Shown here: in pieces, positions 1 through 6,298 of the stretch | Layout of the letters: each line of letters begins with the position of its first letter | Numbering within the stretch: position 1 is the stretch's first letter | Assembly (NCBI GenBank): GCA_020434465.1 | Contig: JAGRAS010000089.1 | Location: 1-6,887, forward strand | DNA from: Bdellovibrionales bacterium | GTDB taxonomy: Bacteria > Bdellovibrionota > UBA2361 > JAGRAS01 | Reading direction: 5' to 3' | Length of the DNA: 6,887 bases | Translations under genes and position numbers: made by a program | Notes under the pieces: generated by a model | What the model saw: only the letters and a program-made list of their open reading frames with translations | The model's database searches: none | Told to the model about the DNA's origin: nothing

Positions 1-357
1 ACAAATTGTTCTATAAAATCTTAACCTAAAGTTATCTGCGTAAACATCTGGAAAAGCTTCAGCATATTTCCTAATGAAATAATCTAGAAACTCTTGAGTA
101 ATAATCAAAAATAAATAACAAGGAAAATAAAATTCAAAGATTTCTTTTATACTTAAATCTTGAATCTTGCTAATTACTTCACTTAGTAAAAAAACTGCAA
201 CAAAAGAAAATACTGTTGAAAAAATACTACAAAAAGTTAAAACCCAAAAAATCAGTTTAAACTCACCCATGTTTTTAAAGAAAAATACTAATGGGTAAAG
301 TGGTAGCTTACTAAGATCATCAATCTTTTCTAAGGATTTTATTTTTGTTTTCCACAT
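1..357 (-). CDS. Partial membrane protein, probable ABC exporter permease domain (N-terminal 119 codons)
   Basis: An open frame starts at an ATG on the minus strand (355-357) and runs without a stop through base 1, so the gene continues outside the window. The 119 visible residues have a charged N-terminus (MWKTKIKSLEKIDDL), two strongly hydrophobic segments at about residues 36-59 and 75-91, and a following stretch ending in DNFRLRFYRTIC. This layout resembles the start of the transmembrane domain of type-1 ABC exporters (permease fused to ATPase), where the second helix runs into an arginine-rich 'LR..ly' segment. No ATPase motif is visible because that half would lie beyond the edge. An in-frame stop at 373-375 limits upstream extension, and ATG 357 is the only good start, although no clear Shine-Dalgarno precedes it. 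It follows the TauE/SafE gene in the same direction after 64 bp and may be co-transcribed. The ABC assignment is inferred from pattern only; that it is a real membrane-protein gene is more certain. Confidence 0.55.
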   Translation of the reverse strand, partial: MWKTKIKSLEKIDDLSKLPLYPLVFFFKNMGEFKLIFWVLTFCSIFSTVFSFVAVFLLSEVISKIQDLSIKEIFEFYFPCYLFLIITQEFLDYFIRKYAEAFPDVYADNFRLRFYRTIC

Positions 358-421
358 AAGAATGAGCTTAGATTACTTTCAGATATACAATAGGAAAAGT
401 GCTTTTTTAGATCGATCTTTA

Positions 422-1150
422 TTAATGCTGCATGTTGTGATCAGAGTGCTGACTATGATGATTATGATGGGAGTGGCCCCCAACTAATCCAAGATGTGTT
501 CCAATAGAAATAAAACCAGCAATAATTAAAAGTATTGCTGTAATTTTAGGTAAATATAATCCAAGCTTTTTTGTAATAATACCAGAAAATACACCGATAC
601 CCAGCATCATCGGAACTGTTCCCAGCCAAAAGACGACCATTATTAAGGCTCCTTGTTGCCAATTACCTGAAGAAGCTGCAACCGCAGCATATGCATATAA
701 CCAACCACAAGGTAAAAAAGTTGATAGAAGGCCGATAGCAAATGCTTTTAAGTTCCAATTTATGCTTGGTTTTGATTTTAATAAGTTTCTGAAAATTAAA
801 GAAAGTTTCTTGAAAAAATTTGCTGCAAGCCCAGTTTCAAAGTTAAGAGAGTTTGAATTAACAAGGCCGCGAACTCCCCAAATAATCAAAAGCAATCCTG
901 TCAGCAATGCTGCCAACTTTTGAAAACCAGCTAATATACCAAGCTGATTGATAAGCCCTCCAGCATATCCAGCTAATGCGCCAAGCAAAGAGTAGGTTAT
1001 CAAGCGCCCCAAATTATATAGTATATGTGCAAGAAATTTAGATTCTACTTGCCCTGAATAAAACATAACAAAGCCTCCACACATGCCAGCACAGTGCATA
1101 CTCCCAAAAAGGCTTGAGATAAGAATTGAACTTATTAATGAAATATTCAT
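422..1150 (-). CDS. Sulfite exporter TauE/SafE family (DsbD_2-like) membrane protein with His-rich C-terminus
   Basis: This 242-residue protein is almost entirely hydrophobic, with about six membrane segments in two halves. The first half carries H19-C20-A-G-M-C24-G-G in helix 1, the signature of the DsbD_2 / cytochrome c biogenesis-type TauE/SafE proteins. The second half carries L-P147-C148-G-W in the matching place. Between them lies a loop at about residues 97-133. The C-terminus (226-242) has eight histidines in 17 residues and looks like a metal-binding tail. Members of this family are commonly found beside ccoI and ccoS in cbb3 oxidase clusters and are thought to take part in copper or thiol-redox handling during oxidase assembly. 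A sulfite transport role is not supported by context. The start is well placed, with AGGAAAG upstream of the ATG. The gene is divergent from ccoI across only 40 bp, so the two probably share a control region. Family is confident; exact function is inferred. Confidence 0.85.
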   Translation of the reverse strand: MNISLISSILISSLFGSMHCAGMCGGFVMFYSGQVESKFLAHILYNLGRLITYSLLGALAGYAGGLINQLGILAGFQKLAALLTGLLLIIWGVRGLVNSNSLNFETGLAANFFKKLSLIFRNLLKSKPSINWNLKAFAIGLLSTFLPCGWLYAYAAVAASSGNWQQGALIMVVFWLGTVPMMLGIGVFSGIITKKLGLYLPKITAILLIIAGFISIGTHLGLVGGHSHHNHHSQHSDHNMQH

Positions 1151-1153
1151 AGG

Positions 1154-1164
1154 ACTTTCCTTTA
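1154..1164 (-). promoter_or_regulatory. Shine-Dalgarno for the TauE/SafE gene
   Basis: Read on the minus strand, TTAAAGGAAAGTCCT directly precedes the ATG at 1150-1148. The AAGGAAAG core lies a few bases upstream of the start and supports this start codon. The opposite gene, ccoI, has no comparable site before its ATG at 1191. The whole divergent gap is only 40 bp (1151-1190), so any promoter for either gene must overlap the start of the other. Confidence 0.5.
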
Positions 1165-1190
1165 ATATTTACCTTTAGTAGCTTCTTTGT

Positions 1191-2954
1191 ATGACTGCAA
1201 GCCCTGCTAATAATTCTGAGGTAAAATTATGCCTTCATTGTGATCTTCCCGTTCCAATTGAAAGAGATAGTGATAATTTCTGCTGTTCCGGCTGTAGATT
1301 CGTTTATAAGACCATTCATGATCACGGGCTTGAAGACTTTTATGATTATAAGAAAAATCTTGATGAAAGCTTAGCTAAGCCTGCGCCAGATCCTGGTTTG
1401 GATTATGATTTTTTCGACGATCCTGAATATTCAAAAAAGCACATTACTTGTTCCTCAGAAAATGTGATGAGTACTTTTCTATTTATAGATGGAATTCATT
1501 GTGCTGCATGCATTTGGTTACTTGAAAAACTTCCTCAAATTCTTGATGGCTTACTTGTCGCTCGGCTTAGCTTTAGCGAGCAAATTTTATACTTAGAATA
1601 CTTATCAAATAAAACTAAGTTATCCTCTATTGCTAAACTAATTAGCAGTTTTGGATATAAACCTTTACCCCCTGACACAAATATTAAGGCCTCACTTGTA
1701 AAAGAACGACGGAGCGAGTTGCTAAAAATTGGAGTTGCTGGTCTTTGTGCTGGTAACACGATGCTGCTTGCAGTTTCACTTTACCAAGGTCTTTATACTG
1801 GAATTGCTAAGGAGTATGAGACTTTTCTTCAATGGATAAGTTTTGCAATTAGCTTACCTGCTGTTTTTTATTCAGCCAGACCTTTTTACTCTTCTGCGTT
1901 TACTGGTCTAAGGGCTGGTATAGTACATATTGATTTACCGATTGTTATTGGGATTTTGGCAGGGTTTTTTATAAGTACTTGGAATACGTTACTTGCTGAT
2001 TCGCATGTTTATTTTGATTCAATCTGCATGCTGATTTTTCTCTTGTTAGTTGGAAGATGGTTTAAAAATCGCGGAATAGATAGAGCACGCAAAGAAGCTG
2101 CACTATTGCCGTCAATTCTCCCACATAATGTTAGTCTTGTGATTAACAATACTGTAGTTTCAAAGTTTATTGATGAACTTAAAGTAAACGATCATATTGA
2201 GGTAGGAGAAGAAGAGATTATTCCAGTAGATGGTAGTATTGTTCAAGGTAAGGCGACTATCAATTTAGCTTTTCTAACTGGCGAGTCTAGTCCAGTCAAG
2301 GTTGAGACGGAAGACAAAGTTTTTGCTGGATCCAAATTACTTAGTGGAAAAATTAGAATAAAGGCAGAACAACTTGATAAATCTACTAGACTTGGAAAGA
2401 TTTTAAAACTTGCTGCATTAAGTAGCAAGTCTCGCCCAGCTATTATTCAACTAACAGATAAACTAAGTGTTTGGTTCACATTAATAATAATAACTGGGGC
2501 AGCGGCATGTTTTTGCTATTGGTTTTCATTTGGTGTTGATAAAGCATTTCAAAATACTTTAGCCTTTTTAGTTGTAGCATGCCCATGTGCCCTTGGTTTG
2601 TCTGCTCCTACTGCTCTTAGTGTAGCAATAGCAAGAGCTGCCAGTAATGGGATTTTTATCAAAAGTGAAGATACTATTGAGCGGCTTTGTAATAGTAATG
2701 CAGTTATTTTTGATAAGACGGGAACTTTAACTAATACTGAGGTTGTTTTCGAGAATATTGAATATTTTGGGAATCAAAAAGAAAATGAGATCTTGCAAGT
2801 TATTAAATCACTAGAACAAAATTCACAGCACCCAATAGCTTTATGTATCCAAAGAAAGCTAAAGCACATTAAAGAAGTAAGCTTATTAAATGTATCAGAG
2901 CAAGCAGGTAAAGGAATTTCTGCTTGTTACAAAAATGAAAACTGGCTTATCTGA
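1191..2954 (+). CDS. ccoI: N-terminal 587 residues of CcoI, ending at the in-frame TGA
   Basis: This is the product predicted if TGA 2952-2954 terminates translation. It keeps the Cys-rich N-terminal domain, the heavy-metal-associated domain, six membrane helices including the CPC site, the actuator domain and the DKTGT aspartate. It stops inside the nucleotide-binding domain, 13 residues after the GxG motif. It lacks the GDGVND hinge and the last two helices, so alone it is not expected to complete the ATPase cycle. Confidence 0.7.
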   Translation: MTASPANNSEVKLCLHCDLPVPIERDSDNFCCSGCRFVYKTIHDHGLEDFYDYKKNLDESLAKPAPDPGLDYDFFDDPEYSKKHITCSSENVMSTFLFIDGIHCAACIWLLEKLPQILDGLLVARLSFSEQILYLEYLSNKTKLSSIAKLISSFGYKPLPPDTNIKASLVKERRSELLKIGVAGLCAGNTMLLAVSLYQGLYTGIAKEYETFLQWISFAISLPAVFYSARPFYSSAFTGLRAGIVHIDLPIVIGILAGFFISTWNTLLADSHVYFDSICMLIFLLLVGRWFKNRGIDRARKEAALLPSILPHNVSLVINNTVVSKFIDELKVNDHIEVGEEEIIPVDGSIVQGKATINLAFLTGESSPVKVETEDKVFAGSKLLSGKIRIKAEQLDKSTRLGKILKLAALSSKSRPAIIQLTDKLSVWFTLIIITGAAACFCYWFSFGVDKAFQNTLAFLVVACPCALGLSAPTALSVAIARAASNGIFIKSEDTIERLCNSNAVIFDKTGTLTNTEVVFENIEYFGNQKENEILQVIKSLEQNSQHPIALCIQRKLKHIKEVSLLNVSEQAGKGISACYKNENWLI

Positions 2955-2996
2955 TCTTTTGCTTGGGCAAATGAACTTGGAGTTGACTTAAGTTTA

Positions 2997-3602
2997 TTGT
3001 CAAAAAAAGTAACTGCATTTACAGAAGTTTTACTTATAAAAAACAAATCTCTAATTGCTCGTTTGAAGTTTAAATCAGAGCTTAAAGAAAACGCTAAACG
3101 AAACATTAATCTTATTAGAAATATGGGTAAAAAAGTTTTAATTTTATCTGGAGATTCGCAGAAAGCAGTTAAAAGAGTTGCTAGTGAACTTGGAATTGAA
3201 GAGGATAGTGCTATTTGTTGTGCACTTCCAGAAGACAAGCTTAAGATAATTAATGAAATGTCAGCTAGTAGACCAACCATGATTGGCGATGGTGTAAATG
3301 ATTCAGCAGCACTAAGCGCTGCATATATTGGAATAGGAGTTAGGGGTGGAGTTGAAGCTACATTAAAATCGTCAGACGTTTACATATCAACAGGAAGAAT
3401 TGATGAAATTACAAATTGTTTTATTGGCGCTAAAAAAACAAAGGCTTTGATAATGAGAAATTTTACTATCTCTGTATTGTATAATGTAATTGGTGGCTCA
3501 CTTGCTCTAATGGGCTTGATGCATCCACTACTTGCGGCAATACTTATGCCTATAAGTTCACTTTCGATTATTGCATCTTCCCTTTTTAGTAGAACTTTCT
3601 AA
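2997..3602 (+). CDS. ccoI: C-terminal part of CcoI downstream of the TGA (201 codons from a possible TTG)
   Basis: This segment is in the same frame as the N-terminal part. The homologous reading in fact resumes right after the TGA at 2955 (SFAWANELGVDL), before the nominal TTG start at 2997. It holds the end of the nucleotide-binding domain, the phosphorylation-domain motifs SGD and GDGVND, and the last two membrane helices with YN and MPISS. GGAG at 2979-2982 lies 14 bases before the TTG, which is far for a ribosome site. I read it as the tail of one gene, not as an independent gene. Independent translation as a split ATPase partner is possible but unsupported. Confidence 0.5.
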   Translation: MSKKVTAFTEVLLIKNKSLIARLKFKSELKENAKRNINLIRNMGKKVLILSGDSQKAVKRVASELGIEEDSAICCALPEDKLKIINEMSASRPTMIGDGVNDSAALSAAYIGIGVRGGVEATLKSSDVYISTGRIDEITNCFIGAKKTKALIMRNFTISVLYNVIGGSLALMGLMHPLLAAILMPISSLSIIASSLFSRTF

Positions 3603-3604
3603 CA

Positions 3605-3766
3605 ATGGAAATTATCTTTGGTCTTTTACCAGTTTCAATAGTGATTGCTCTGCTTGGCTTAGCTGCCTATATCTGCACAGTTAAATCAGGACAGCTCGAC
3701 GATTTAGATACTCCTCCTAGGCGGATGCTATTTGATGATAAACCAGATTCTGACCCTAAGAAGTGA
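3605..3766 (+). CDS. ccoS: CcoS, cbb3-type oxidase assembly protein (53 aa)
   Basis: This short gene begins two bases after the ccoI stop and encodes 53 residues. It has one hydrophobic N-terminal helix (about residues 4-24, IFGLLPVSIVIALLGLAAYI) followed by SGQLDDLDTPPRRMLFDD at residues 28-45, which is the diagnostic CcoS signature. A short polar tail ends DSDPKK. In other bacteria CcoS is an inner-membrane protein needed to put heme b and copper cofactors into the cbb3 catalytic subunit. Immediate linkage to ccoI is the usual arrangement and suggests translational coupling. It ends with TGA (3764-3766), which matters for interpreting the TGA inside ccoI. Identification is firm because the motif is highly specific and the context fits. 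Confidence 0.95.
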   Translation: MEIIFGLLPVSIVIALLGLAAYICTVKSGQLDDLDTPPRRMLFDDKPDSDPKK

Positions 3767-3942
3767 CACAAAGTTATACTTTAGTATTTTAGTATACTAT
3801 TTTTATTGAATATTTATCACTCAAAGCTTTTCTTAAAACCTATATAGAAGTAGATTAAAAATAGGCAATGTTTGAGTGTTGTTTTTCAATACTCAAGTCA
3901 ATTTTTTAGTCAAGTTCAATTTATTTTTTGGGATTTTAAGCC
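3767..3942 (+). promoter_or_regulatory. Non-coding leader between ccoS and ccoNO, probable promoter region
   Basis: This 176-bp, very AT-rich gap is the only sizeable intergenic stretch within the oxidase genes, so ccoNO probably has its own promoter here. Two TATACT hexamers lie at 3775-3780 and 3793-3798. The second sits in a perfect 10-bp palindrome (TAGTATACTA, 3790-3799). Neither has a convincing -35 partner. A stem-loop lies at 3872-3896, and several TCAA-ending repeats (AGTCAA at 3896-3901 and 3908-3913, GTTCAA at 3914-3919) follow. I looked for an FNR-type TTGAT-N4-ATCAA box, expected for many cbb3 operons, and found none of good quality. GGGA at 3930-3933, nine bases before ATG 3943, is a modest ribosome site. 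Confidence 0.4.
3872..3907 (+). terminator. Stem-loop followed by T-run: weak terminator or attenuator
   Basis: TTGAGTGTTG (3872-3881) pairs with CAATACTCAA (3887-3896) as a 10-bp stem with one G-U pair and a five-T loop. A run of six T follows at 3902-3907, five bases after the stem. The stem is AT-rich, so it would be a weak intrinsic terminator of ccoI-ccoS transcripts. If the promoter lies upstream, it is instead part of the ccoNO 5' untranslated region, 46 bases before its start. The left arm could alternatively pair with CACTCAAA at 3818-3825. Confidence 0.35.
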
Positions 3943-6081
3943 ATGAGCAACGAAGTTGAATCGTTTAAGTATGATGATGCAATAGTAAGAAAATTTATCA
4001 TTGTAACTATTTTGTGGGGAGTTGTTGGTATGCTTGTTGGCGTAATAATAGCTGCGCAGCTCGCTTACCCTGCTCTTAATTTTGACTTGCCTTGGCTTAC
4101 TTTTGGTAGATTAAGACCTCTGCATACAAATGCGGTGATTTTTGCTTTCGCCGGTAATGCGGTTTTTGCAGGAATGTATTACTCAACTCAACGCCTGTTA
4201 AAAACAAGAATGTGGAGTGATAAGCTTTCTGCAATTCACTTTTGGGGATGGCAGTTAATTATAGTTGCAGCGGCTATAACTCTTCCTTTAGGTATCACTG
4301 TTTCAAAAGAATATGCAGAACTTGAATGGCCAATTGATATTGCAATAGCTCTTGTCTGGGTAGTAATGGCATGGAACTTTTTTATGACCTTATTGGTAAG
4401 ACGCGAGCGCCATGTTTATGTAGCAATCTGGTTTTACATTGCAACTATTATAACTGTTGCGATGCTACATATTGGAAATTCAATCAACCTTCCAGTATCT
4501 TTTTTAAAAAGTTATCCAGTATATGCTGGCGTACAAGATGCTTTGGTTCAGTGGTGGTACGGCCATAATGCTGTGGCATTTTTCCTAACTACACCATTTT
4601 TAGGTTTAATGTATTATTTCGTTCCAAAAGCTGCTGGAAGACCAGTTTATTCTTATAGACTTTCGATAATCCATTTTTGGTCATTGATTTTTATTTATAT
4701 CTGGGCTGGCCCTCACCACTTATTAAATACTGCACTTCCTGAGTGGGCACAAACAATTGGGGTAGTATTCTCAATTACTCTAATTGCTCCTTCTTGGGGT
4801 GGTATGATCAACGGCTTACTTACCTTAAGGGGTGCCTGGGATAAATTAAGAACAGACCCAATTCTAAAGTTTTTAGTTGTTGGAATAACCTTCTACGGAA
4901 TGTCTACGTTTGAAGGTCCGATGATGTCAATTAAACAAATCAATTCACTTACACATTACACAGACTACACGATTGGTCACGTTCATGGTGGTGCTTTGGG
5001 CTGGAACGGATTTATCTCCTTTGGAATGATTTATTATTTAATTCCAAAACTTTGGAAACGCCAACTTTGGAGTCAGAAATTAATAATGACCCATTTTTGG
5101 ACTGGTACAATTGGAATAGTTATCTACATGATTTCAATGTGGGCTTCTGGTGTCACACAAGGATTGATGTGGTGGGAGATGACTGACAAAGGTACTCTTG
5201 CATATCCAGAGTTTATTGAAACAGTAACTAGATTAATCCCGTTTTATTGGATTAGGCTTTTCGGAGGTGCATTATATTTAACAGGTCTACTGTTAATGGT
5301 TTATAATGTAGTTAAAACCCTCTCTGCAGCAAGGCATGAAGGGGTGGAGCTTTCAGATCAAACAGTAAAAGCTGCACCATTAGCAGCTGATCCAGTTAAA
5401 CATGATGGCAATTGGCATCACAGACTTGAAGGAAAGCCTTTTGCTTTTAGCGTTTTAGTTTTACTAGCAGTAATAATTGGTGGTCCTGTACAGTACATCC
5501 CTCTTGTTGCAAATAAAAGCAATGTACCAACTATTGCTTCTGTGAAGCCTTATACACCACTTGAATTAGAAGGTAGAGATATATACGTAAAAGAAGGTTG
5601 TTATAACTGCCATTCTCAAATGATACGTCCATTTATGGATGAGGCATTAAGATATGGTGATTATTCAAAACCAGGTGAGTTTGTTTATGATCACCCATTT
5701 CAATTTGGATCAAAACGTACCGGTCCTGATTTACATAGAGTTGGTGGGAAGTATCCACACTATTGGCACTATCGACACATGAAAGAACCTGAGTCTACAA
5801 CTCCAGGATCGATTATGCCAAAGTATCCATGGCTTTATGAAAATGATTTAAGTACAAAATTAACCTTGAAAAAGATTCAAGCAATGAAAACACTTGGGGT
5901 TCCATATTCAAACTCCGATGTTGAAAATTCAGTTGCTATGCTTGAAAGTCAAGCTTCAAAAATTGTAAGTGAACTTTCAAGTCAAGGAGTAGCAGACACT
6001 GAAGGTCTTGAATCTAAAGAGATAATTGCATTGATTGCCTATTTGCAAAGATTAGGTACAGACGCAAAAGGAGTTAATTAA
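3943..6081 (+). CDS. ccoNO: CcoNO: fused cbb3 oxidase catalytic subunit I and mono-heme cytochrome c subunit II
   Basis: This 712-residue protein joins two subunits that are normally separate. Residues 1 to about 470 are CcoN, a 12-helix heme-copper oxidase subunit. Its ligands are all present: H61 and H348 for low-spin heme b, H346 for heme b3, H208, H258 and H259 for CuB, and Y252 at the place of the tyrosine cross-linked to a CuB histidine in known cbb3 enzymes. The motif FEGPMMSI is present too. A polar linker at about 463-498 leads to a CcoO anchor helix (about 499-520) and a periplasmic cytochrome c domain with C553-Y-N-C556-H557 and a likely axial methionine M625 in [10 protein letters not shown]. 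The conserved MIRPF and [20 protein letters not shown] segments confirm CcoO. It reduces oxygen to water and pumps protons in the inner membrane. ccoQ starts one base after its stop. No frameshift or missing residue is seen, so the fusion looks genuine. Confidence 0.95.
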   Translation: MSNEVESFKYDDAIVRKFIIVTILWGVVGMLVGVIIAAQLAYPALNFDLPWLTFGRLRPLHTNAVIFAFAGNAVFAGMYYSTQRLLKTRMWSDKLSAIHFWGWQLIIVAAAITLPLGITVSKEYAELEWPIDIAIALVWVVMAWNFFMTLLVRRERHVYVAIWFYIATIITVAMLHIGNSINLPVSFLKSYPVYAGVQDALVQWWYGHNAVAFFLTTPFLGLMYYFVPKAAGRPVYSYRLSIIHFWSLIFIYIWAGPHHLLNTALPEWAQTIGVVFSITLIAPSWGGMINGLLTLRGAWDKLRTDPILKFLVVGITFYGMSTFEGPMMSIKQINSLTHYTDYTIGHVHGGALGWNGFISFGMIYYLIPKLWKRQLWSQKLIMTHFWTGTIGIVIYMISMWASGVTQGLMWWEMTDKGTLAYPEFIETVTRLIPFYWIRLFGGALYLTGLLLMVYNVVKTLSAARHEGVELSDQTVKAAPLAADPVKHDGNWHHRLEGKPFAFSVLVLLAVIIGGPVQYIPLVANKSNVPTIASVKPYTPLELEGRDIYVKEGCYNCHSQMIRPFMDEALRYGDYSKPGEFVYDHPFQFGSKRTGPDLHRVGGKYPHYWHYRHMKEPESTTPGSIMPKYPWLYENDLSTKLTLKKIQAMKTLGVPYSNSDVENSVAMLESQASKIVSELSSQGVADTEGLESKEIIALIAYLQRLGTDAKGVN
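6067..6073 (+). promoter_or_regulatory. Shine-Dalgarno for ccoQ inside the end of ccoNO
   Basis: AAAGGAG lies nine bases before the ATG at 6083, within the last codons of ccoNO. It fixes the ccoQ start and shows that this organism uses strong Shine-Dalgarno initiation, which is not typical of Bacteroidota. Confidence 0.7.
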
Positions 6082-6082
6082 A

Positions 6083-6271
6083 ATGAAGGATCTTGTTCCT
6101 TATATAGATACACCTTTTGCCACATTAATAGTTACCCCTCTTTTATTGGTAATGTTTATTGTGATTATTTGGTGGGTCTATAGAAAAGATAGGAAACATA
6201 TTTACAACTCCGTAAGTAAGTTTCCTTTAGATTCAGACAAGCTTTCTGAAGACATTAATAACAATATTTGA
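6083..6271 (+). CDS. ccoQ: CcoQ-like small subunit of cbb3 oxidase (62 aa)
   Basis: This 62-residue protein has one membrane helix (about residues 11-33, rich in L, V, I and ending IIWWVYRKDRK) and a short polar C-terminus with the FPLD-type motif at 47-50. This matches the CcoQ/FixQ family, whose members are about 50-80 residues and share a basic segment after the helix and a '.PLd.d' stretch. CcoQ carries no cofactor and is thought to stabilise the interaction of CcoP with the core enzyme. Position between ccoNO and ccoP is the standard one. The gene starts one base after the ccoNO stop, with an excellent Shine-Dalgarno, so it is translationally coupled. It ends with TGA (6269-6271). The frame continues past that TGA and a second one (6287-6289) into ccoP. 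Sequence similarity in such short proteins is weak, so context carries much of the call. Confidence 0.85.
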   Translation: MKDLVPYIDTPFATLIVTPLLLVMFIVIIWWVYRKDRKHIYNSVSKFPLDSDKLSEDINNNI

Positions 6272-6286
6272 AAACAAGTTTTGCGA

Positions 6287-6293
6287 TGAGGAG
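6287..6293 (+). promoter_or_regulatory. Shine-Dalgarno for ccoP
   Basis: TGAGGAG ends five bases before the ATG at 6299. It fixes the ccoP start and argues that CcoP is made as a separate protein from CcoQ, although the two genes share a reading frame. Confidence 0.7.
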
Positions 6294-6298
6294 TTACA

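Larger units (their letters stand above)
1191..3602 (+). pseudogene. ccoI: ccoI: cbb3 oxidase copper-transporting P1B-ATPase, interrupted by in-frame TGA
   Basis: Read through one TGA (codon 588, 2952-2954), this is a complete 803-codon CcoI/FixI, the usual family length. It would pump Cu across the inner membrane to serve CuB insertion into the oxidase. Visible in order: an N-terminal Cys-rich domain typical of CcoI (C14xxC17, then F30-C-C-x-G-C35); a heavy-metal-associated domain with H103-C-A-A-C107; about four helices; the actuator motif T363-G-E-S; the CPC metal site 464-466; the phosphorylation site D508-K-T-G-T; nucleotide-binding E542 and H547-P548; G573-K-G575; then the TGA. After it come S653-G-D, G699-D-G-V-N-D704, Y764-N765 and M786-P-I-S-S790. 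The frame is unbroken on both sides of the TGA. ccoS follows after two bases. No strong Shine-Dalgarno precedes ATG 1191. It may be a true nonsense allele, a sequence error, or read through. Family identity is near certain; functional status is open. Confidence 0.85.

Noticed and set aside
409..418. Palindrome AGATCGATCT after the TauE/SafE gene as a terminator or operator
   Set aside because: It is a 10-bp palindrome with no loop and no following T-run in the direction of transcription. Too short to support a function.
1535..2428. Short minus-strand open frames at 1535-1759 and 2243-2428
   Set aside because: Both are antisense to ccoI with no recognisable protein features.
2952..2975. TGA in ccoI as a selenocysteine codon, with a small hairpin just downstream (TTTGC / GCAAA, 2958-2971)
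   Set aside because: The family has glycine, not cysteine, at this site. The hairpin is only 5 bp, starts three bases after the TGA and does not resemble a bacterial SECIS element.
2927..3280. A 117-codon open frame on the minus strand across the ccoI TGA
   Set aside because: It lies antisense to strongly conserved ATPase coding sequence, has no recognisable domain, and is best explained as a shadow of ccoI.
3805..3825. FNR/ANR-like box in the ccoNO leader (TTGAA...ATCAC)
   Set aside because: The half-sites are imperfect and the spacing is five, not the four bases of TTGAT-N4-ATCAA. No better match was found in 3767-3942.
4371..4568. A 65-codon plus-strand open frame inside ccoNO
   Set aside because: It lies in an alternative frame within the conserved CcoN core, including the CuB histidine region, and has no recognisable features.
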